Notes: generated by a model not told the origin, from the letters alone. Positions 8,582 through 18,629 are shown, counted from the stretch's first letter. The stretch: 64,000 bases of DNA from Paraburkholderia dilworthii (GCF_000472525.1 NZ_AWZT01000001.1:1-64000), one strand, 5' to 3'. Numbers and translations: made by a program.

Positions 8582-11500
8582 ATGACGGACGATCTGACGA
8601 CATGGCTGGTGCAGATTGGCCTCGGTGGGCACGCCACGAAGTTTGCATCGCAAGGGATCGACTGGGACGTGCTCGGCGACCTGTCCGAGGGCGATTTAAA
8701 GGAGCTCGGCCTGACGCTCGGCGACCGCAAGCGGCTCGCAAAAGGGCTTGCGGCACTGAGCGAATCCCACGCGCGATCGCTCGACCGCGCGAAGGAACGA
8801 GCAGACTTGCCTTCGCCGGCTGCGCGCGAAACCGTCGTGGCCGAGAGGCGGCAACTCACCGTGATGTTCGTGGACCTGATCGATTCCACGGCTCTCGCGG
8901 AGCGCTTCGATCCCGAGGACATGCGACGCCTGCTAGGGATCTATCATCAAGTTTGTGCAAGCGTGATCGAAGTTCATGAAGGTCACATCGCGCTTTACAT
9001 CGGTGACGGCCTGCTCGTTTACTTCGGCTACCCGAATGCGCACGAAGACGATGCCGTCCGCGCGGTACTTTCCGCTCTCGCTGTCGTTTCGGCGCTTCGA
9101 GAGGCCAACGAGCGCATCGAAGTCGAGCACGGCGTACGCCTGCAGATGCGTATCGGGATCGAGACGGGACTTGTCGTCGCCGGCGCGATTGGCGCTGGAT
9201 CCACGCGGGACCACCAGGCGATCGTCGGAGAGGCGCCAATCATCGCCGCAAGGCTGCAGTCGGTCGCTCCGCCCGACGCGATCGTCGTGGGCCCGGCCAC
9301 TCAGCGCCTGATCGAAGGATCGTTCCTGCTCGAAGACCTCGGTTGGCAAGAACTGAAAGGGATCACTGGTCCGGTTCGAGTCCAACGCGTGCTGGCGCAA
9401 ACGGATGCGATCGACCGCTTCGGAGTCAGGGCGGTCTACGGCATCACGCCGCTCGTCGGCCGAGCCGCGGAACTCGACATGATCCGGCAACGCTGGAAGC
9501 AGAGCGTCGACGGCGAAATGCGCTGCGTCGTGTTGAGCGGCGAGCCGGGTATCGGCAAATCTCGCGTGCTGCGGGCATTCGGCGACGGCATCAGGGGCGA
9601 CAACCATGCGGTCGTTTCGCTCCACTGTTCCTCGTACTATTGCAACAGCCCTTTCTGGCCGGTATTACGCTGGCTGCGGCGCGCCTTTGGCCTTGGTCCC
9701 GACACGCCCGACTCATCGGATCTGAAACGGTTGGAGGTGGCAATTGCAAGACTCCGACTGGATGCCGACGAGACGCTTCTCGTGCTGACGACCTTGCTCG
9801 GAATTCCGGCGGGCGGGCGCCATCCGGTAATCGATGCCTCATCCCCGTCCTTCAAACGCCGCACGCTCGACGTGCTCGTCGCCATCATCGAAAAGTCGAC
9901 GCAAGTTCAGCCGGTGCTCGTCATCGTCGAGGACGCGCACTGGATCGATCCGTCATCCCTCGAGTTCGTTCGGCTGGTGCTCGAGCGGCTCGTGGCCGCC
10001 CCGCTGTTGCTACTGCTCACGGCGCGGCCGGAGTTCGAACCGGGATGGATTTACCCTCATCTCGTACAGGTAAACCTCGATCGGCTCTCGCGGCGCGATT
10101 GCATCGCGATGATCGAAAGGCTTACCAATGGAAAGCGGCTGCCGCCTTTAGTACTCGATCAGATCGTCTCCAAAACGGACGGCGTACCGCTCTTCGTCGA
10201 GGAACTGACAAAGGCCGTTCTCCAAGGCGAATTGTTGCAGGATGCCGGCACGAGCTACGAGTTGAAAGGAACGCCGCAGACCATTGCGATCCCGGACACG
10301 CTACAGGGCTCGCTACTATCGCGGCTCGACCGGCTGGAGCCAGCCGTGAAGGAAACCGCCCAGATCGCGGCCACGGTGGGGCGGGAGTTCGGCAGGAAGC
10401 TGCTTGGCCTGATTGCGTCCAGGCCGGAGAACGATCTGCAGGAAACGCTAGACCGCCTGATCGAAGCCGAAATCATCCTCCCCGCTTCTGGTAAACCGGG
10501 GGAGGGAGACGCGTATCTGTTCAGGCACGCGTTGATCCAGGAGATCGCCTATCAATCCCTGTTGCTGGCGCGCCGCCGCCAATACCATGCGCTGATCGCC
10601 ACTGCTCTGGAGGAGCATTATCCGGAAGTCGTCAATCGGCAGCCCGAATTGATCGCTCAGAACTTCGCTGCCGCCGACCTGCCGGATCGCGCAATCGGCT
10701 ACTGGCAGCGTGCCGGGGAACAGGCGCTTGCCGGCGCAGCCTACGACGAGGCTATCGCTCACGCGCAGCGCGGGCTTGAATTGATATGCCGATGTTCCTA
10801 CAGTAATCATGATCGGGCAGCCCACCTGGTGCCTCTGCTGCTGACAAGAGGCGGAGCGGAGATCCGGTTGGCCCGCCGCGAGGCGATAGCGACCTTCCGG
10901 CAGGCCGCGCAAATTGCTCGCGAGCAGAACTTGCCGTCGTTTCTTGTCCAGGCGGCGTTGGGGTTCGACACCGCCGAGACGTTCCTCGAAGGCTCCGGCA
11001 AAGCATCGCTTTCCTTGCTGGAAGAGGCGCTCGGCTTGATCGGTACCGAGGAGTCCGTCGAGCGCTGCCGCCTGTTGAGTCGGCTGGTCCGCACCGTTCA
11101 CATGACCGGTGCAGGTGAACAAGCCGACGAACTGGTTTTGGAGGCTGTCGCTCTAGCCAGACGCCTGAACGACCTGCCGAGCCTGTTCGACGCATTGGCG
11201 TGCGACATGATGCATATCGGGGCTCGCCCTTTGCCTGCGGACAAGTTCCCGGAGCGTGCAAGCGTGTTACAGGAATTGAGCCAGATTGCAGAAGATCTCG
11301 GTGATGCGCACACCATAGGTCACGCATGCGCTCGATGTCTCGCCGGCTACCTGGAGATCGGCGCGGTGGAACGCTTCGAGAGCGCCCTGGAAAGATATCG
11401 GCAGATTGCCACCAGTGGGCAGCATTTCGTCGACAAATGGTGTGTGACAGGTGCGCAGGCGATGCGGGCCATACTTGTCGGGGACTTCGCTGTGGCGGAG

Positions 11501-12205
11501 CACAAGGCGCGAGAGTCGTTGAAAATGGCGCAGAGCGTCGACGCGAAACTGGCAACGGGCGTCTACGGCATGCAGATGTTTTCGATACGTCGCGAACAAG
11601 GCCGGCTCGCCGAGGTAGCCCCGCTCTTCAAGCGGTTCGTCGACGAGCATTCCGAAGATGCTGCGTGGCGGCCCGGGCTCATGTTGATCTGCAGCGATCT
11701 CGGCTTCGAAGCTCAAGCCCGCGACAATCTCGAACGGCTTGCGGAATCGGAATCCAGCATCCCTGTAGATAGCAAGCGGCTCGTCACGTTGACGTATCTG
11801 GCGGAAGTCGCTGCGCGGCTCCACGACGTCGGCCACGCCGAACAGATTTATGCCCGTCTCCTGCCGTTCGGGGACCAGGTCGTCACCGTTCCTGTTTTTA
11901 CGCTGTGCTGCGGATCGGCGGCACGGCATCTCGGCATGCTCGCCGGCACTCTTGGCGATTGGTCCGCCGCCGAAGAGCATTTCGAATACGCGCTGTGCAT
12001 GGATGAGCGCTTGCGGGCGCCGCCCTGGCTGGCGCATAGCCGGCACGAATTCGCCCTCATGCTGGCAGCGCGCAATCGCATCGAAGATAGAGCAAGAGCG
12101 CAAGACCTACTCGCCGCGGCGGCCACGGCGGCGAGCGAACTGAAGATGTTTGCCCTCGTGGAGCGCATCCGTGCCGCTCGGACAAGCACGGGGTTCGCAA
12201 ACTAG
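8582..12205 (+). CDS. SAM / class III cyclase-homology / ATPase / TPR-like protein with degenerate cyclase site
   Basis: A 1207-residue multidomain protein. Residues 1-62 form a SAM domain (WLVQIGLGGHATKF, DLKELGLTLGDRKRL). Residues 90-270 are a class III cyclase-homology domain. From about 290 comes a STAND/AAA-type ATPase (Walker A GEPGIGKS at 320-327; Walker B VLVIVEDAHWID), then a long helical, TPR-like region. The metal-binding D98 and D142 are kept. The adenine-specifying Lys position is L138, the partner Asp position is H211, and the transition-state Asn position is I220 (VGEAPIIAAR where VGESVNLAAR is usual). The cyclase is therefore probably inactive or altered. No membrane segment is seen. 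The ribosome-binding site is weak. It converges on a paralogue at 12622-15900. Confidence 0.88.
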   Translation: MTDDLTTWLVQIGLGGHATKFASQGIDWDVLGDLSEGDLKELGLTLGDRKRLAKGLAALSESHARSLDRAKERADLPSPAARETVVAERRQLTVMFVDLIDSTALAERFDPEDMRRLLGIYHQVCASVIEVHEGHIALYIGDGLLVYFGYPNAHEDDAVRAVLSALAVVSALREANERIEVEHGVRLQMRIGIETGLVVAGAIGAGSTRDHQAIVGEAPIIAARLQSVAPPDAIVVGPATQRLIEGSFLLEDLGWQELKGITGPVRVQRVLAQTDAIDRFGVRAVYGITPLVGRAAELDMIRQRWKQSVDGEMRCVVLSGEPGIGKSRVLRAFGDGIRGDNHAVVSLHCSSYYCNSPFWPVLRWLRRAFGLGPDTPDSSDLKRLEVAIARLRLDADETLLVLTTLLGIPAGGRHPVIDASSPSFKRRTLDVLVAIIEKSTQVQPVLVIVEDAHWIDPSSLEFVRLVLERLVAAPLLLLLTARPEFEPGWIYPHLVQVNLDRLSRRDCIAMIERLTNGKRLPPLVLDQIVSKTDGVPLFVEELTKAVLQGELLQDAGTSYELKGTPQTIAIPDTLQGSLLSRLDRLEPAVKETAQIAATVGREFGRKLLGLIASRPENDLQETLDRLIEAEIILPASGKPGEGDAYLFRHALIQEIAYQSLLLARRRQYHALIATALEEHYPEVVNRQPELIAQNFAAADLPDRAIGYWQRAGEQALAGAAYDEAIAHAQRGLELICRCSYSNHDRAAHLVPLLLTRGGAEIRLARREAIATFRQAAQIAREQNLPSFLVQAALGFDTAETFLEGSGKASLSLLEEALGLIGTEESVERCRLLSRLVRTVHMTGAGEQADELVLEAVALARRLNDLPSLFDALACDMMHIGARPLPADKFPERASVLQELSQIAEDLGDAHTIGHACARCLAGYLEIGAVERFESALERYRQIATSGQHFVDKWCVTGAQAMRAILVGDFAVAEHKARESLKMAQSVDAKLATGVYGMQMFSIRREQGRLAEVAPLFKRFVDEHSEDAAWRPGLMLICSDLGFEAQARDNLERLAESESSIPVDSKRLVTLTYLAEVAARLHDVGHAEQIYARLLPFGDQVVTVPVFTLCCGSAARHLGMLAGTLGDWSAAEEHFEYALCMDERLRAPPWLAHSRHEFALMLAARNRIEDRARAQDLLAAAATAASELKMFALVERIRAARTSTGFAN

Positions 12206-12262
12206 TACACGGCTGCATGTTGCGAGGCGCAGCGATGAGAGCCACTAATCAAGGAGGATCCG

Positions 12263-12520
12263 ATGCCACGTTTTATGATTGAACGAAATTTTGCGGAACA
12301 GTTGGAGGTCACCGGCGCAAGTGCGAGTGCCGTGAAACTGATCAACGACGAGGAGGGTGTCGAGTGGCTCTTTTCGTTTCTCAGCGCGGACAAGAAGAAG
12401 ACTTATTGCCTGTACGAGGCGCCCAACGCCGAAGCCATCCGCGCTGCGGCACGCCGGGCGAACCTGCCTGCCGATGTGATCATCGAGGTGAGCGACTTGC
12501 GGCCAGAAATGTTCAATTAA
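12263..12520 (+). CDS. DUF4242-family small protein
   Basis: An 85-residue soluble protein opening MPRFMIERNF, with TYCLYEAPNAEAIRAAA in the middle, the pattern of the DUF4242 family. A Streptomyces member is described as a nickel-binding protein; whether this one binds metal is unknown. A near-perfect Shine-Dalgarno sequence (AAGGAGGATCCG) precedes the ATG, so strong translation is expected. It follows the first cyclase-like gene by 57 bases on the same strand and converges with the second, so it sits between the two paralogues. No enzymatic role is assigned. Confidence 0.8.
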   Translation: MPRFMIERNFAEQLEVTGASASAVKLINDEEGVEWLFSFLSADKKKTYCLYEAPNAEAIRAAARRANLPADVIIEVSDLRPEMFN

Positions 12521-12621
12521 GGGACGGGCGCGAATGGCACTGTTGTGTCGCGAGGACGATGCAACGACAGGAGCGCCGCCCGCGTTATCGAATCGATGGA
12601 ATGCATCGGGGAACGCCTGCG

Positions 12622-15600
12622 CTACGAGGCAAGCGCAGCGTCTACCGCAGGCAGATAGCTGCTGTATCCCGCTTCCACGAGGTCCGCGCATACGCGCTCG
12701 AGTTCGCGCCGCGTTCCTTCAGAATGGTCGTGTTTCGCACGAGCGAGGGCGCGCCCGCGCCTCACAAACAGTTCCGCCCAGGGCAGCGGCTCCACGCGGG
12801 TATAGTCTTCGAGGGCAGTGGCGTAGTGCAATGCGCCGGCTGCGTCTCCGGCGGACAACATCGCTTCGATCGCATCGCGGTAGAACCACAGATGATTGTG
12901 CCCGACCGCGCCGCGCCGCAACATGTCCGCACCTTCGGCAAGCAGACGTGTGCGCTCATCGTCGTCCTCGACGGCGCGGCTTAGTGCGCTCACGGCCTTG
13001 GGGGCGCTGAACTGCGTTCCCACCTCGCGGCAAATCGCCAGCGCTTCGCGCAGCAATTCGGCGGCCTCTCGCCGATGCCCGCTGTCGAGCAGTCCGCGCG
13101 CTCGCATTTCCATGTTCTGTGCTTCGAAGCGGCGAGCGCCCAGTTGCCGGATGATCTGCATCTCGCGCTCGAGATGAGCGAGAGTAGCCGGCATGTCACC
13201 CATTTCGTAGCAGGCATACACGCCCAACGTTTCGCACAGCATCTGCGCACGCGGCTGGCTGACCACCGCCGCAGCGCGTGCGGCGGCGCTTACGTCCTCG
13301 CGCGCCGCGCATGCCTCGTTGAGGAAGATTCTGCTGAAGCCGGCCATCGAACGATTGGCGACCTCGATGCGGCCGAAACCGTGTTCACGGCTCAACGCAA
13401 CGCACAGGCTAAAGTGCTCGAAGGCGGTGCGCATGCGCCCTTGCGCGTAGGCAGCGTCCGCGAGGCCGCCGAGTGCGCGCGCTTCCGCTTCGGGCAGGCC
13501 GAGCCGCCGTGCGTAGGCGAGTCCGCGCTCGTGCTCGGCGCGGCAATCCTCGATCCTGCCAAGCGGAAACAGGATGTTGCCGCGCAAGTGATGCAGGCGT
13601 GCGAGTTCGGGTAGCTTGCCCAGACGTTCCGCCACTTGCTGCGCGGCGTCGAGCAGCGGGAGGGCTTCGGCGAGGCCTTCGCATACCCGCAGACCTTCGG
13701 CGAGCCCAAGTTGGGACTGACAGAGATCCGTTTCATTCGGCGCGGTGGCCACGGCCGCACGGTACGTCGCAATCGACCCGGGGATGTCGCCGAGGTCTCG
13801 TTGAAGTTCGCCCTTGAAGCAGGTCAGCGCGTAGCGATCCGTATCTTTTTGCGCAATTTGCAGACCTCGCTCGACTAGCCGGAATGCCGCCTCGGTGAAG
13901 TAGGCCGCGCGTTGCGTGAGCGCGGCGTCGAGGTAGGCCAGCGGCGCCCGCTCGTCCTCGGCGCGATCGAGATGCTGGGCGCGCAGCACCGGGTCGGTCG
14001 CTGCAAACCAGTCGGCCGCGAGGCGGTGCAACTCGCGGCGGCGTGCCCGCAGCAGCGTCGAGTAGATGCTCTCCTGGATGAGCGCATGGGCAAACAGGAA
14101 ATCTTCGCCTTCCGGCAAGACGAGCGCGTTGCGGACGAGCCCGTGACAGACGTAGTCCGGTGTATCGATCAGCCGCCGCAGCAAGGCGAGGCCAAAGCGC
14201 TGTCCGATGACTGCGCCGGCCTGGAGTGCCTCGCGGTCGCGCGTAGCCAGCCGGTCCATGCGCGCCAGCACGAGGCTTTGGATGGTGGCGGGGACCGCTT
14301 CCTCGCTGCCTTCCTCGGCGTTACGCAGGAGTTGTTCGAGGAACAGCGGGTTGCCGCCGGCTCGTTCGATGCAGGCACGCGCGACACGGCTGGTTGCATC
14401 GATAAAGCTGCCGGCAAGGTTCAGCGCCTCCTCGCTGCGCAGCGGGCCAAGGTCGATCGTGGCAAAGGGCGTGCCGCGGCAACTGGCTCGCCATGCCGCG
14501 TCGAGGGGATCGCCGTCCACGCGCGAAGTCATGACGAGCAGGCCCGGACCGTTCGCGATCGCCGCGGCGAAGGCGGCCAGGTAACCGAGCACCTGCGGAT
14601 CGGCCCAATGAAGGTCTTCCACGACAATCAGGGTTGGCCGATGCCGGCAGACATCCTCCGCGATCGCTGCCGCGACCGTGCGCTTGCCGCGCGCACGTGC
14701 AGCATTGTCCATTGCATCGTAAAGCGTGCGCCCTTCACCGGTTTGCGTGAGGTCGAGGATGTCGTGGAGAAACATAAGCTGCTCGGGGCCGACGGCCCCG
14801 GAGGCAGCAACCCGTGCGGCGGCAGCGCGCCTTTCATCGACGCCGGCCGCCAGCGCGAGGCCCACCATGCTGCCGACAATGGCGCGGATGGGATCCTGGC
14901 CTTTCCCCACGCCGAAATCAAGCACGAGGCCGCGGTGGCCGGCAAAGCACAGCGTTTCGACGAAGCGGCGCATTTCGTCGACGAGCCGCGTCTTGCCGAT
15001 GCCCGCCTCGCCGCGGACATAGACGACGTGGCCGGCCCGCTGCTCGAGGCACGCGCGGGCGAGGCCCTTGAACTGCTCAAGTTCAGCCTTGCGGCCGACA
15101 AAAACACTTCGGCTTGCGATGACGGTTTCACCGGCGAGACAGCGCAGACGCCACACGCGCACCGGCGAATCGATCCCCTTGAAGCGCATCGCGCCGCCGG
15201 CGTCGCTTATCACGCATTGACCGAGTGCGCGATGCGCGCCATCGGAGAGCAGTGTTTCTCCAGGGCCGGCGGCGGCAACTAGCCGGGCCGCCAGGTTCAC
15301 GGACTCGCCCAGCACGGTGTAGTCTTGAACGTCCGCGCGCTCGAACGAACCCGCGACTACCTCGCCGCTGGCAATGCCCACATGCGCCTTCAGCGGAAGC
15401 GACACTTGCTCGGCCAGTCCCTTAAGTGCCTCATGAATTTCCAGCGCGGCACGCGCCGCGCGAAGCGGATCGGTGTCGTGCGCGCGCGGTGCGCCGAAGA
15501 TGGCCATCACGGCATCGCCGATGTGCTTGTCGATCGTACCGCCGTAGCCGAGCACGATCCCATCGACGAGCGCGGTGTAACGACCGGTCAACTCGCGCAA

Positions 15601-15900
15601 CTCTTCAGGATCGAGTGTTTGCGACAGCGCTGTGAAGCCACACAGATCGGCGAAGAGAATGGTGACTTGCCGGCGCTCGCTCGCGGGCGCATCCACGGCA
15701 GGCGGCGCTGCGCCCATGGCGACACGCTGATCGGCAATTGCCGCGAGTAGGCGCTTGCGGTGGCCGAGCGAGAGGACGCCCAGTTCTTTGAGGTCCGCGT
15801 CGTCTAGCTGTTCCAGCATCGTGAGATCAATGTCGTTCCGGGCAAATGCCGGTGCGTATTGCCCAAGTCCCAATGCGTGCAGCCACTGATCGATATCCAT
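12622..15900 (-). CDS. SAM / adenylate cyclase / ATPase / TPR-like protein with intact cyclase site
   Basis: A 1092-residue paralogue of the protein at 8582, with the same domain order: SAM (about 1-60), class III cyclase (75-250), AAA/STAND ATPase (Walker A GEAGIGKT at 297-304; Walker B IVVEDLHWAD), then helical repeats. All canonical cyclase residues are present: metal Asp D85 and D129, adenine-specifying K125 and D193, and transition-state N202 and R206 (VLGESVNLAAR). It should make cAMP. Frames open at a TTG (15912) and GTG (15909), but the ATG at 15900 starts the SAM domain cleanly. It is divergent from the SulP-cNMP transporter gene across about 480 bases and converges with the DUF4242 gene. 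Confidence 0.88.
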   Translation of the reverse strand: MDIDQWLHALGLGQYAPAFARNDIDLTMLEQLDDADLKELGVLSLGHRKRLLAAIADQRVAMGAAPPAVDAPASERRQVTILFADLCGFTALSQTLDPEELRELTGRYTALVDGIVLGYGGTIDKHIGDAVMAIFGAPRAHDTDPLRAARAALEIHEALKGLAEQVSLPLKAHVGIASGEVVAGSFERADVQDYTVLGESVNLAARLVAAAGPGETLLSDGAHRALGQCVISDAGGAMRFKGIDSPVRVWRLRCLAGETVIASRSVFVGRKAELEQFKGLARACLEQRAGHVVYVRGEAGIGKTRLVDEMRRFVETLCFAGHRGLVLDFGVGKGQDPIRAIVGSMVGLALAAGVDERRAAAARVAASGAVGPEQLMFLHDILDLTQTGEGRTLYDAMDNAARARGKRTVAAAIAEDVCRHRPTLIVVEDLHWADPQVLGYLAAFAAAIANGPGLLVMTSRVDGDPLDAAWRASCRGTPFATIDLGPLRSEEALNLAGSFIDATSRVARACIERAGGNPLFLEQLLRNAEEGSEEAVPATIQSLVLARMDRLATRDREALQAGAVIGQRFGLALLRRLIDTPDYVCHGLVRNALVLPEGEDFLFAHALIQESIYSTLLRARRRELHRLAADWFAATDPVLRAQHLDRAEDERAPLAYLDAALTQRAAYFTEAAFRLVERGLQIAQKDTDRYALTCFKGELQRDLGDIPGSIATYRAAVATAPNETDLCQSQLGLAEGLRVCEGLAEALPLLDAAQQVAERLGKLPELARLHHLRGNILFPLGRIEDCRAEHERGLAYARRLGLPEAEARALGGLADAAYAQGRMRTAFEHFSLCVALSREHGFGRIEVANRSMAGFSRIFLNEACAAREDVSAAARAAAVVSQPRAQMLCETLGVYACYEMGDMPATLAHLEREMQIIRQLGARRFEAQNMEMRARGLLDSGHRREAAELLREALAICREVGTQFSAPKAVSALSRAVEDDDERTRLLAEGADMLRRGAVGHNHLWFYRDAIEAMLSAGDAAGALHYATALEDYTRVEPLPWAELFVRRGRALARAKHDHSEGTRRELERVCADLVEAGYSSYLPAVDAALAS

Positions 15901-16382
15901 CGCCGCCACCAATCCGATGCGCTCGAATCTACTCCGCGCCGCTCATTGCCGCGCAGCTTATCGAACCCTAGGCCCGGACCGGGCCGTGTTGGACCCACGG
16001 ATCATACGAATCGACGCCTCGTCCATTGCCGCGCTGCGACGGGCGCAATGGTCAGATACGCTCGTTGAAGGTATTCCCGATCAAAACACAGTGTACGTCC
16101 AGCGCGACGGAGACGGATACCGTGCATGAGCGACGCGGGGAGGGCAGATTCCGCCCGCCGCGTGCCGCCTTGCCGCGGTGCCGCGGTGCGTTTGACACTG
16201 GCTGCGGCCACGACGGATACTGCACGACGGGCCGGGCACGTTGTCTCGCGAAGAGGCGAGCGCGACCTGCGGTCGTTCGTCATCCGAAACGATAGGTGAT
16301 GTTCGAACACGGCGCAGCCGCGGCGCGCCGAGCGAACTACACAGCCCAGGCAAGATCGCATCCACTCTCACGGGGAAATAAT
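15901..16382. other. Intergenic region between cyclase and SulP genes
   Basis: About 480 bases separate the divergent adenylate-cyclase and SulP genes. Short frames exist on both strands, but none has a recognisable product or a convincing ribosome-binding site. The stretch must hold both promoters. No clear CRP-type palindrome was picked out by eye. Confidence 0.5.
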
Positions 16383-18629
16383 GTGAAGCCAGCCATGTCA
16401 GGTTCCTCATCCGGCCCCCGCTCCGGGCTACGCATTCGGGGCCTGGCCGGAGATCTGACGGCCGGCATGGTGTCGATGCTGGTCATGCTCTGCTATGCAA
16501 TGAGCCTCGGTACCATGATCTTTAGCGCGGATCTCGCCCGTTACGCCGGGCTAGGGGTGCCCACCGCTCTCATCAGTTGCGTAGTGACGGCACTCGTGAT
16601 CGCCTTGATGAGTTCGATGCGCGTGAACATCGCCGGACCCGACGGCAACGCCACAGCGTTTCTTGCCGGTGTGGCGGCCGGCGTCGCGAGCAGCGTGCGG
16701 GCCGACGGCGGAACACCGCAAACAATCTTCCTGACGGTGCTGATCGCCATCGCGTTGTGTTCGGTGGTGACGGGCGTCATTCTGTATGCGCTCGGGTCGT
16801 CCAGGCGCGGGCGTTCCCTGCAATTCCTGCCTTACCCGGTTGTAGGCGGCTTCCTTGCCGGGACGGGCTACCTCCTGCTGGCCGGCGCGTTTCGGGTCGT
16901 GACCGGCGAGCCCTTGAACTGGCACACCTTCCCGCTGGTGATGCACCTGAACTGGCTGGTCTGGACACCGGCTTTACTCGTGTCCGCGTCAGCCACACTT
17001 TTGTCGCGCACCTGGAAACACGCTGCAGCACTACCCATCACGCTTGCACTCGGCGTCGCCCTGTTTTACGTGCTCCTCTTTGCCGCCGGCCTGTCGATCG
17101 ACGACGCACGCGACACGCGATTGTTGCTTCCACGCGTGGCGCCGCACGCCATGAGAATTCCCGAGTTGCATTTGCCGGCATCGCTCATGCACGGCGGGGT
17201 CGACTGGGCGGCAATCGGTGCGCATTTGCCGGAGACCCTCGTCGTTACGTCGATTTCGGCGATTTCGATTCTGATGAATTCGACTGCGATAGGCGCAGCC
17301 ACGGGTGAAGATATCGATCTTAACCGCGAGATGCGTGCGGCAGGCATCGCCAACATCGCGAGCGGGATGTTAGGCGGAATGGTCGGCTACCAGTCTTTCA
17401 ATCGATCGATGCTCAATGCACGCGCTGGCGCGACAAGTCGTTTAGCCGGCGTGTTCGCTGCCCTTGCTTGCCTGTTCGTGCTGGCCGTCTCACCGGATCT
17501 GGTGGCGCTATTCCCGGTGCCGGTGCTGGTCGGGTTGCAGCTCTTCATGGGAGTGCGTCTGTTGATCCAGTGGCTGGTCGGTGCTTTTGGCAAGCTCAAC
17601 TGGCATGAGTACCTACTTGTACCGCTTATTCTGGGCGCGATTGCGTTTTACGGCGTCGTCACGGGGGTGGTCGCCGGAGTGGTTGCCGCATGTGTGATGT
17701 TCGCGTTGCTGTACGGCCGCGTCAGCTGCGTTCGTATGGAGTTCGACGGCAGCACGCGCACATCGGCTGTCGAACGCAGTATGGAGGCCACCGAACGGCT
17801 TCACGAACTCGGTGCACAGGTGTGCGGAACATGTCTGCAGGGGTTTCTTTTCTTTGGTACGGCCAATTCGATCTTGCAGCGCGTGCGCGAACGGCTGGCC
17901 ACGCGCGGGCCCTTGTCCGTTCGCTTTGTCGTGCTCGATTTCGCGTCGACCAATGGCATGGACGCATCGGTATCGGTTAGCTTCGTCAAGCTTTGGCAGT
18001 TGTGCGCAACGACTAATGCGGACCTGGTGCTGACGGGGTTGCCGATACGCTCGCGTGAACTACTTATGAAGACCGGCACGCTGAATCTCCGGATCCACGA
18101 GTTTTCCACGCTCGATGCGGGATTGGAATGGATCGAAGATACGCTTCTCGCCTCGGATTCACGCGCGTTGCCCCGCGCCGAAGAGGATTTCCACACGATG
18201 CTCGCGCAGTATTTCACGCCACCTGCGCTCACAAGGCTGCTGGCCCTTCTGGAAGTGCGCGAGCTTAGGGCGGGGCAGCCGGTGTTCCGTCGCGGCGAGC
18301 CGGGGGACGCCATGTACTTCGTCGAGAGCGGCCGTGTCACTGTCTCGCTGCCGCTTGCCGATGGGCGCAACCTCAGGTTGCGCTCATTCGGGCCGGGTAC
18401 GATCGTCGGCGAAATGGCGGTGTACACGCAGCAGGCGCGCAGTGCGGATGTGCTCGCGGAGGGTCCCGCACGCGTCCTGGGTTTGACGCTCGAGTCGTTG
18501 CATGCGCTCGAACGCGACGACCCTGTAACCGTGCAGCAAATTCATCGTTTTGTCGTCAAGGTCATGGCGTCCCGTCTGGCTGTCGCAGACGAGGCCTTGC
18601 ACGCCGCTCACTCCGTCCCGAGCGGGTAG
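16383..18629 (+). CDS. SulP-family anion transporter with STAS and cyclic-nucleotide-binding domains
   Basis: An inner-membrane protein of about 748 residues. The first about 430 residues are a SulP permease core with roughly a dozen hydrophobic segments (opening LRIRGLAGDLTAGMV). A STAS domain follows (VVLDFASTNGMDASVSVSF), then a C-terminal cNMP-binding domain. The phosphate-binding cassette GEMAVYTQQARSADV keeps the Glu and Arg that hold the cyclic phosphate and ribose in CRP/PKA-type domains, so binding is plausible. The substrate could be sulfate, bicarbonate or dicarboxylate; it cannot be told from sequence. Start uncertain: GTG 16383 has GGGGA upstream, ATG 16395 and ATG 16299 are alternatives. 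Placed beside an intact cyclase, it may be gated by cAMP (inference). Confidence 0.87.
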   Translation: MKPAMSGSSSGPRSGLRIRGLAGDLTAGMVSMLVMLCYAMSLGTMIFSADLARYAGLGVPTALISCVVTALVIALMSSMRVNIAGPDGNATAFLAGVAAGVASSVRADGGTPQTIFLTVLIAIALCSVVTGVILYALGSSRRGRSLQFLPYPVVGGFLAGTGYLLLAGAFRVVTGEPLNWHTFPLVMHLNWLVWTPALLVSASATLLSRTWKHAAALPITLALGVALFYVLLFAAGLSIDDARDTRLLLPRVAPHAMRIPELHLPASLMHGGVDWAAIGAHLPETLVVTSISAISILMNSTAIGAATGEDIDLNREMRAAGIANIASGMLGGMVGYQSFNRSMLNARAGATSRLAGVFAALACLFVLAVSPDLVALFPVPVLVGLQLFMGVRLLIQWLVGAFGKLNWHEYLLVPLILGAIAFYGVVTGVVAGVVAACVMFALLYGRVSCVRMEFDGSTRTSAVERSMEATERLHELGAQVCGTCLQGFLFFGTANSILQRVRERLATRGPLSVRFVVLDFASTNGMDASVSVSFVKLWQLCATTNADLVLTGLPIRSRELLMKTGTLNLRIHEFSTLDAGLEWIEDTLLASDSRALPRAEEDFHTMLAQYFTPPALTRLLALLEVRELRAGQPVFRRGEPGDAMYFVESGRVTVSLPLADGRNLRLRSFGPGTIVGEMAVYTQQARSADVLAEGPARVLGLTLESLHALERDDPVTVQQIHRFVVKVMASRLAVADEALHAAHSVPSG

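Noticed and set aside
13912..15282. Long plus-strand frame of 456 codons opposite the second cyclase gene
   Set aside because: It mirrors the codon structure of the GC-rich real gene, has no family pattern and no good ribosome-binding site; the minus strand has clear SAM, cyclase and ATPase motifs.
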